A stretch of 64,000 bases of DNA. Source: Weizmannia acidilactici. GTDB taxonomy: Bacteria > Bacillota > Bacilli > Bacillales > Bacillaceae_C. Position numbers and translations under genes: made by a program. The stretch is from positions 1 to 64,000 of the forward strand of contig NZ_BKZR01000002.1 in assembly GCF_008974225.1 (NCBI RefSeq), in the 5' to 3' direction. Position 1 is the stretch's first letter. Every line of letters begins with the position of its first letter. Under the pieces are notes generated by a model that was not told the DNA's origin, did not search any database, and saw only the letters and a list, made by a program, of their open reading frames with translations. Positions 59,779 to 64,000 of the stretch are shown here, one piece after another.

Positions 59779-59981
59779 GCGGTTTCGGAAAAGTATTAAT
59801 GACGATTGCGGTGATTCTTTTTGTTATCGGTCTTTCGATGCAGTTAACAAAAATTGGCCGTCTGCCCGGGGATATCCTCATCAGAAAAGGCAATACGACT
59901 TTTTACTTCCCAATTGCTACCTCTATTATTTTAAGCATTGTCCTGAGTGTGTTATTATATATAATCGGGCGGTTTAAATAG
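59775..59981 (+). CDS. DUF2905 small membrane protein
   Basis: 68 residues with two transmembrane helices (about 4-20 and 44-64). The motif IGRLPGDILIRKGN between them is the hallmark of DUF2905. GTG start overlapping the ruvB stop, GGAGGTGCCGAA upstream. Commonly found between ruvB and queA in Bacillus. Function unknown. Confidence 0.88.
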   Translation: MSGFGKVLMTIAVILFVIGLSMQLTKIGRLPGDILIRKGNTTFYFPIATSIILSIVLSVLLYIIGRFK

Positions 59982-60051
59982 AAAAGCGGAAGCGCCTTGC
60001 TCAGCGGCGTACGGACTTCCTAGCGGAGGGCGTTATCATTTGCCGCCCTAA
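59981..60051 (+). repeat. Dispersed GAAAAGCGG repeat, copy 3 (short)
   Basis: Begins GAAAAGCGGAAGCGCC with its first G being the last base of the preceding TAG stop. It shares the first 40 bases with copies 1 and 2b and then is truncated. Confidence 0.7.
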
Positions 60052-60096
60052 AGTGCATCTTATGTTTCAACTATACAAAACGAAGGGGAACCATAA

Positions 60097-61125
60097 ATGA
60101 AACTTGATTTATTTGATTTTGACCTGCCGGAAGAATTGATTGCCCAAACGCCGTTAAAAAACCGTTCAGACAGCCGGCTAATGGTACTTGATAAAAAAAC
60201 AGGGGCAATCGAACATACGGTATTTAAAAACATTACGCACTATTTGCGCCCGGGCGACTGCCTTGTGTTGAACGATACGAAAGTGCTGCCGGCAAGGCTG
60301 TTCGGTATTAAAGACGAAACCGGCGCCAAAATAGAAGTGCTGCTGTTGAAACAGCTGGAAGGGGACCAGTGGGAAACGCTTGTCAAACCGGCAAAGCGCG
60401 TCAAAGCCGGGACTACCGTGCATTTTGGCGACGGGAAGCTGAAAGCAACGTGCGTGAAGGACCTTGACCACGGCGGCCGTATCATGGAATTCCAATACAA
60501 TGGCATTTTTTATGAAGTGCTCAACGAACTCGGTAAAATGCCGCTGCCACCGTACATAAAAGAACAACTGGAAGACCAGGACCGCTACCAGACGGTATAT
60601 GCAAAAGAACCGGGATCGGCTGCCGCACCGACTGCCGGGCTCCATTTTACAAAGGAGCTCCTGAAAGAAATTGAAAACATGGGTGTCAAGATTGTGTTCA
60701 TCACGCTCCATGTCGGGCTTGGAACATTCCGCCCGGTGGATGTGGAAGATATTGAAAATCACGATATGCACGCGGAATTTTACCAGGTCTCTGAAGAAGC
60801 GGCGAAAACGATTATGGACGTCAAAAACAGTGGCGGCCGCGTGATTTCCGTCGGCACCACTTCAACCAGGACGCTTGAAACGATTGCCGCCGCCCATGGC
60901 GGAAAGATTGCCGCTGAAAGCGGCTGGACGGATATCTTCATTTATCCGGGTTTCGAATATAAGGCGATTGACGCTTTGATTACGAATTTCCACCTGCCAA
61001 AGTCAACGCTCATTATGCTTGTGAGTGCGCTGGCAGGCAGGGAAAATGTGCTGCATGCCTATGAAACGGCAGTAAAAGAAAAATACCGTTTCTTCAGTTT
61101 CGGGGATGCGATGTTCATTAAATAG
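60097..61125 (+). CDS. queA: QueA, S-adenosylmethionine:tRNA ribosyltransferase-isomerase
   Basis: 342 residues. It makes epoxyqueuosine from preQ1 in tRNA. Signatures DLPEELIAQTPLKNRSDSRL, LVLNDTKVLPARLFG, SAAAPTAGLHFT and SVGTTSTRTLE. AAGGGGAACCATAA precedes the ATG. tgt follows 18 bases later. Confidence 0.97.
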   Translation: MKLDLFDFDLPEELIAQTPLKNRSDSRLMVLDKKTGAIEHTVFKNITHYLRPGDCLVLNDTKVLPARLFGIKDETGAKIEVLLLKQLEGDQWETLVKPAKRVKAGTTVHFGDGKLKATCVKDLDHGGRIMEFQYNGIFYEVLNELGKMPLPPYIKEQLEDQDRYQTVYAKEPGSAAAPTAGLHFTKELLKEIENMGVKIVFITLHVGLGTFRPVDVEDIENHDMHAEFYQVSEEAAKTIMDVKNSGGRVISVGTTSTRTLETIAAAHGGKIAAESGWTDIFIYPGFEYKAIDALITNFHLPKSTLIMLVSALAGRENVLHAYETAVKEKYRFFSFGDAMFIK

Positions 61126-61143
61126 TGGAAGGAGCAACGTTTT

Positions 61144-62283
61144 TTGGCTGCAATTACTTATGAATTGATCAAGACGGACAAACAGACAGGCGCTCGCCTT
61201 GGCAAACTCCATACGCCGCACGGGACGTACGATACCCCGATGTTTATGCCGGTCGGGACGCTTGCTACGGTAAAGACGATGTCCCCTGAAGAATTAAAAA
61301 GCATGGGGGCCGGCACGATCCTAAGTAATACATATCATTTGTGGCTGCGGCCCGGGCATAATATTGTTAAAGAAGCCGGGGGACTGCATCAGTTTATGAA
61401 CTGGGACCAAGCCATTCTGACCGATTCGGGCGGGTTCCAGGTATTCAGCCTGAGCAAAATGCGTGACATTACGGAAGAAGGCGTCCATTTCCGGAACCAT
61501 TTAAACGGAGACAAACTGTTTTTGTCCCCGGAAAAATCGATGGAAATCCAAAATGCGCTCGGTTCCGATATTATGATGGCGTTTGATGAATGTCCCCCTT
61601 ATCCTGCTACCTATGAATATATGAAGGAATCGGTCGAAAGGACATCACGGTGGGCAGAGCGCTGCCTGCATGCGCACAAGCGACCTGATGTGCAAGGGCT
61701 ATTCGGTATTGTCCAAGGCGGTGCTTATGAAGATTTGCGGCGCCAAAGCGCAAACGATCTTGTTTCACTTGATTTTCCGGGTTATGCGGTCGGCGGCCTG
61801 TCCGTCGGTGAGCAGAAGGAAGTCATGAACCGGATGCTTGAGTTTACGACGCCGCTGCTTCCAAGCGATAAGCCGCGTTATTTAATGGGGGTCGGTTCGC
61901 CGGATTCTTTGATTGACGGGGCAATCAGAGGCATTGACATGTTTGACTGCGTGCTGCCGACCCGGATAGCGAGAAACGGCACCGTCATGACAAGCAAAGG
62001 GCGGCTTGTTGTGAAAAATGCCCAGTATGCCCGAGATTTCAGACCGCTTGATGAACATTGCGACTGCTACACCTGCCGCAATTATTCACGCGCGTATATT
62101 CGGCATTTGATAAAATGTGACGAAACTTTCGGAATTCGTTTAACTACTTACCATAATTTATATTTTTTGTTAAAATTAATGAAAAATATAAGGCAGGCGA
62201 TTCGCGAAGACCGCCTTCTTGATTTCAGGGAAGAATTTTTTGAGCAATACGGATTTAACCGTCCGGATGCGAAAAATTTCTAA
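61144..62283 (+). CDS. tgt: Queuine (preQ1) tRNA-ribosyltransferase
   Basis: 379 residues. It exchanges guanine 34 for preQ1 in tRNAs with GUN anticodons. The base-binding Asp lies in TDSGGFQVFSL, the nucleophile region in GIDMFDCVLPTRIARNG, and the zinc site in CDCYTCRNYSRAYIRHL. TTG start after GGAAGGAG. Between queA and yajC as usual. Confidence 0.97.
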   Translation: MAAITYELIKTDKQTGARLGKLHTPHGTYDTPMFMPVGTLATVKTMSPEELKSMGAGTILSNTYHLWLRPGHNIVKEAGGLHQFMNWDQAILTDSGGFQVFSLSKMRDITEEGVHFRNHLNGDKLFLSPEKSMEIQNALGSDIMMAFDECPPYPATYEYMKESVERTSRWAERCLHAHKRPDVQGLFGIVQGGAYEDLRRQSANDLVSLDFPGYAVGGLSVGEQKEVMNRMLEFTTPLLPSDKPRYLMGVGSPDSLIDGAIRGIDMFDCVLPTRIARNGTVMTSKGRLVVKNAQYARDFRPLDEHCDCYTCRNYSRAYIRHLIKCDETFGIRLTTYHNLYFLLKLMKNIRQAIREDRLLDFREEFFEQYGFNRPDAKNF

Positions 62284-62313
62284 TATAGAACTTGTCAAGA
62301 AAGGAGGATACAA

Positions 62314-62661
62314 ATGCAAGCGTTAGCCCAATTATTGCCCCTTATTATTTTATTCGTCCTGTTCTACTTTTTGTTGATCAGGCCGCAGCAAAAGAGGCAG
62401 AAAAACATCCAAATGATGCAGAACAATTTGGCGAAAGGTGACAAAATTGTCACGATTGGCGGGCTGCATGCGATTGTGGATTCTATTGATGAAAACAAAG
62501 TCGTGCTAAAATGCGGCGACGGTTCCAGGTTGACATTCGACCGCTCAGCGATCCGCGAAGTGGCGGAATCCGCCTCGGCGAAAAAAGCAGAAGCCGCAAG
62601 CAAGAAAGAAAACAAAAAAGCGGCAGAAAAAAATGCTGCAGAAGAATCCAAAACAAAATAA
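62314..62661 (+). CDS. yajC: YajC, accessory subunit of the Sec translocase
   Basis: 115 residues. One N-terminal transmembrane helix (about 5-23), then the LIRPQQKRQKNIQMMQ motif and GDKIVTIGGLHAIVDSIDE beta domain. The last 30 residues are an Ala/Lys/Glu tail longer than in B. subtilis (YrbF). AAAGGAGGATACAA precedes the ATG. A bidirectional terminator follows. Confidence 0.95.
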   Translation: MQALAQLLPLIILFVLFYFLLIRPQQKRQKNIQMMQNNLAKGDKIVTIGGLHAIVDSIDENKVVLKCGDGSRLTFDRSAIREVAESASAKKAEAASKKENKKAAEKNAAEESKTK

Positions 62662-62693
62662 AATAAGCGCCGCTAGACGCGGCGCTTATTTTT
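62660..62693. terminator. Bidirectional terminator between yajC and the convergent gene
   Basis: AATAAGCGCCGC (62662-62673) pairs with GCGGCGCTTATT (62679-62690), with A and T runs on both sides. Confidence 0.88.
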
Positions 62694-63081
62694 AAGCTTC
62701 CCGGGACCGCCCTGAGAACAAGTTAACCCCCAAAATGCCCCCCATTGCGGCTGCCAGGATATAGCAAATATGGTAAACCATCTGCTTAAGGGTAAACAGT
62801 TCATCGTAGCCCAAATACTGAACGAGAAAGACAATCCCCGTATATATCATCCCTGTCATGCTGCCGAGTAGCCAACCTTTCTTTTTTCCTTTCCCTCCTC
62901 CGATCAGCCCGCCGATAAACAGGCTGAAAAATGAAATCATCGTCACAACTGTATGCAAAGATTGTTCCGTCAGATCGGAAAACCGCAGGATGAGCGAAAT
63001 CACCAGGCTTGATACGGCAAGTAGTACAAAAATGGCGCCCAGCCCGTATAAAAGGCTGATGCTTAATCTTTGCGCTTCGAT
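62692..63081 (-). CDS. TIGR04086 (YrzE-like) four-helix membrane protein
   Basis: About 130 residues with four transmembrane helices (LLYGLGAIFVLLAVSSLVI, VVTMISFFSLFIGGLIGGG, WLLGSMTGMIYTGIVFLVQY, YHICYILAAAMGGILGVNLF). The GGKGKKKGWLLGSMTG loop is typical of the TIGR04086 family. The start is unusual: a perfect AAAGGAGGG is followed eight bases later by ATC (63081-63079) and no ATG, GTG or TTG lies near. The only upstream standard start in frame is TTG 63123, without a ribosome site. CTG 63087 is too close. Function unknown. Confidence 0.75.
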   Translation of the reverse strand: MEAQRLSISLLYGLGAIFVLLAVSSLVISLILRFSDLTEQSLHTVVTMISFFSLFIGGLIGGGKGKKKGWLLGSMTGMIYTGIVFLVQYLGYDELFTLKQMVYHICYILAAAMGGILGVNLFSGRSREA

Positions 63082-63239
63082 TTTCAGTCCCTCCTTTGTC
63101 CAATCCTTTTTCCCACAGTACAAGCATATTCACGGAAAATCGAATATAGAATCGCATATGGATTTTTCAAGCAGGATTTTTTCTCCGATTGCGCATACTA
63201 AGTGGGTACCCAAACATAGAAGGAACAGGGGGATCGGTA

Positions 63240-63893
63240 TTGGAGAATCTTCTTATTATTTTTTTTCGTACATTGCTGCTATATGTTGTGATTATGGTGA
63301 TTTTCCGCTTAATGGGGAAAAGGGAGATCGGGGAACTGAATGTCCTTGATTTGGTCGTCTTTATTATGATTGGGGAAATGGCAGTTGTCGCCATTGAAAA
63401 CCACCGTGACCCGATTCTTAATTCATTGCTGCCAATGGCCGTTTTGCTCGGCATTCAAATTGGGCTGGCGCTGATTTCGCTCCGCAGCAGCCACTTCCGC
63501 AAAATGATTGACGGCAAGCCGAGCATCATCATCAATAAAGGGAAAATCGACGAAAAAGAGATGCGCAGGCAACGCTATAATTTTGACGACCTCTTAATGC
63601 AGCTGCGTACCAAAGACATTGACAACATTGCCGATGTGGAATTTGCAATTCTGGAGACATCGGGGGAATTGTCGGTTGTGAAAAAAAGCAAAAAGAAAAA
63701 TAAACCTGCAACCTATACCGAACCGTTCATAGTTGGCGGACAAATCCAAAAAAATAATTTGAAAAAGAGCAATAAAACCGAAGAGTGGCTGCGAAGAGAA
63801 CTGGAAAAAAGGGGATACGGGGATATTGGCCAAATCTCTTTTTGCAGCTACCAGGACGGCGAGTTTTATATTGATCTGGATGATGAAAAATAA
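63240..63893 (+). CDS. DUF421 (YetF/YrbG-type) membrane protein
   Basis: 217 residues. Three N-terminal transmembrane helices (about 4-22, 35-54 and 58-78), with the family motif RLMGKREIGELNVLDLV. Two small cytoplasmic DUF421 beta domains follow (about 88-215, DGKPSIIINKGKIDEKEM and SFCSYQDGEFYIDL). TTG 63240 after AGGGGGATC; the longer frame from 63189 lacks a site. Position after the TIGR04086 gene matches B. subtilis yrbG. Spore-linked relatives exist, but the function here is unknown. Confidence 0.85.
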   Translation: MENLLIIFFRTLLLYVVIMVIFRLMGKREIGELNVLDLVVFIMIGEMAVVAIENHRDPILNSLLPMAVLLGIQIGLALISLRSSHFRKMIDGKPSIIINKGKIDEKEMRRQRYNFDDLLMQLRTKDIDNIADVEFAILETSGELSVVKKSKKKNKPATYTEPFIVGGQIQKNNLKKSNKTEEWLRRELEKRGYGDIGQISFCSYQDGEFYIDLDDEK

Positions 63894-63921
63894 GCCCCGC
63901 TGTTTGCAGCCGGGCTTTTTC
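63892..63921 (+). terminator. Terminator after the DUF421 gene
   Basis: AAGCCCCGCTG pairs with CAGCCGGGCTT around TTTG (one mismatch), followed by T. It may also serve a convergent gene. Confidence 0.75.
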
Positions 63922-63931
63922 ATGCTCTGAT

Positions 63932-64000
63932 TTACCTGCGCGAAATGATCCCGCTTTCCAAACATGCCGCGAGCCTGTTTCCGCAGGAGCCCCAAAAATC
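63932..64000 (-). CDS. Possible 3' end of a convergent gene, cut by the window edge
   Basis: On the minus strand one frame reads DFWGSCGNRLAACLESGIISRR and stops with TAA at 63934-63932, just before the terminator of the DUF421 gene. In B. subtilis spoVB lies in this neighbourhood, so it may be the C terminus of that gene, but 22 residues are too few to name it. Confidence 0.3.
   Translation of the reverse strand, partial: DFWGSCGNRLAACLESGIISRR

Overview
The window is chromosomal DNA of a spore-forming Bacillaceae. GC content is moderate, and many genes start with TTG or GTG behind strong AAGGAGG-type ribosome sites. The gene order matches the ysoA-tig-clpX to queA-tgt-yajC stretch of Bacillus subtilis almost gene for gene. 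Protein style and GC suggest Heyndrickxia (Bacillus) coagulans or a close relative; this is inference, since no 16S or other marker is present.

Layout. 1-10.0 kb: a broken small gene, a DUF2512 membrane protein, ysoA, tig, clpX, lonB, lonA and ysxC (protein quality control and ribosome assembly). 10.1-10.6 kb: a minus-strand LiaF-like membrane protein. 10.7-17 kb: the hemAXCDBL tetrapyrrole operon. 17-19.5 kb: spoVID-ysxE (spore coat). 19.8-24.3 kb: a valine T-box with valS, then folC. 24.4-38.6 kb: an operon for a type IV pilus (three minor prepilins, three accessory envelope proteins, PilB, PilT, PilC, PilA, PilM, PilN, PilO and prepilin peptidase), at the place where B. subtilis has only comC. 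38.8-45.9 kb: spoIIB, maf, radC, mreBCD and minCD (septation, shape, division site). 46-53.7 kb: spoIVFA/FB, RNase G, L21 leader with rplU-prp-rpmA, spo0B, obgE, pheB and pheA. 53.9-56.7 kb: niaR on the minus strand without the nad/nifS genes, then safA with a CotS-like kinase-fold gene. 56.8-64 kb: yebC, bofC, ruvAB, a DUF2905 gene, queA, tgt, yajC, a minus-strand TIGR04086 gene, a DUF421 gene, and probably the end of a convergent gene at the edge.

How the genes work together. Most are housekeeping genes mixed with sporulation genes. Promoter-like sequences support this mix: a SigF-type site before lonB, SigE-type sites before spoVID and safA, a SigH-type site before minC, a forespore-type site before bofC, and sigma-A sites before tig, valS, mreB and rplU. 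The main accessory content is the pilus operon, which has both an extension and a retraction ATPase and is therefore more than a DNA-uptake pseudopilus. A dispersed repeat of about 140-155 bp occurs four times; three copies begin 0-5 bases after a stop codon and the fourth follows one of them in tandem. The two LysM coat morphogens (SpoVID, SafA) each lie directly upstream of a kinase-fold gene and share Glu/Ser tracts. No tRNA, rRNA, CRISPR array, transposase or prophage was seen.
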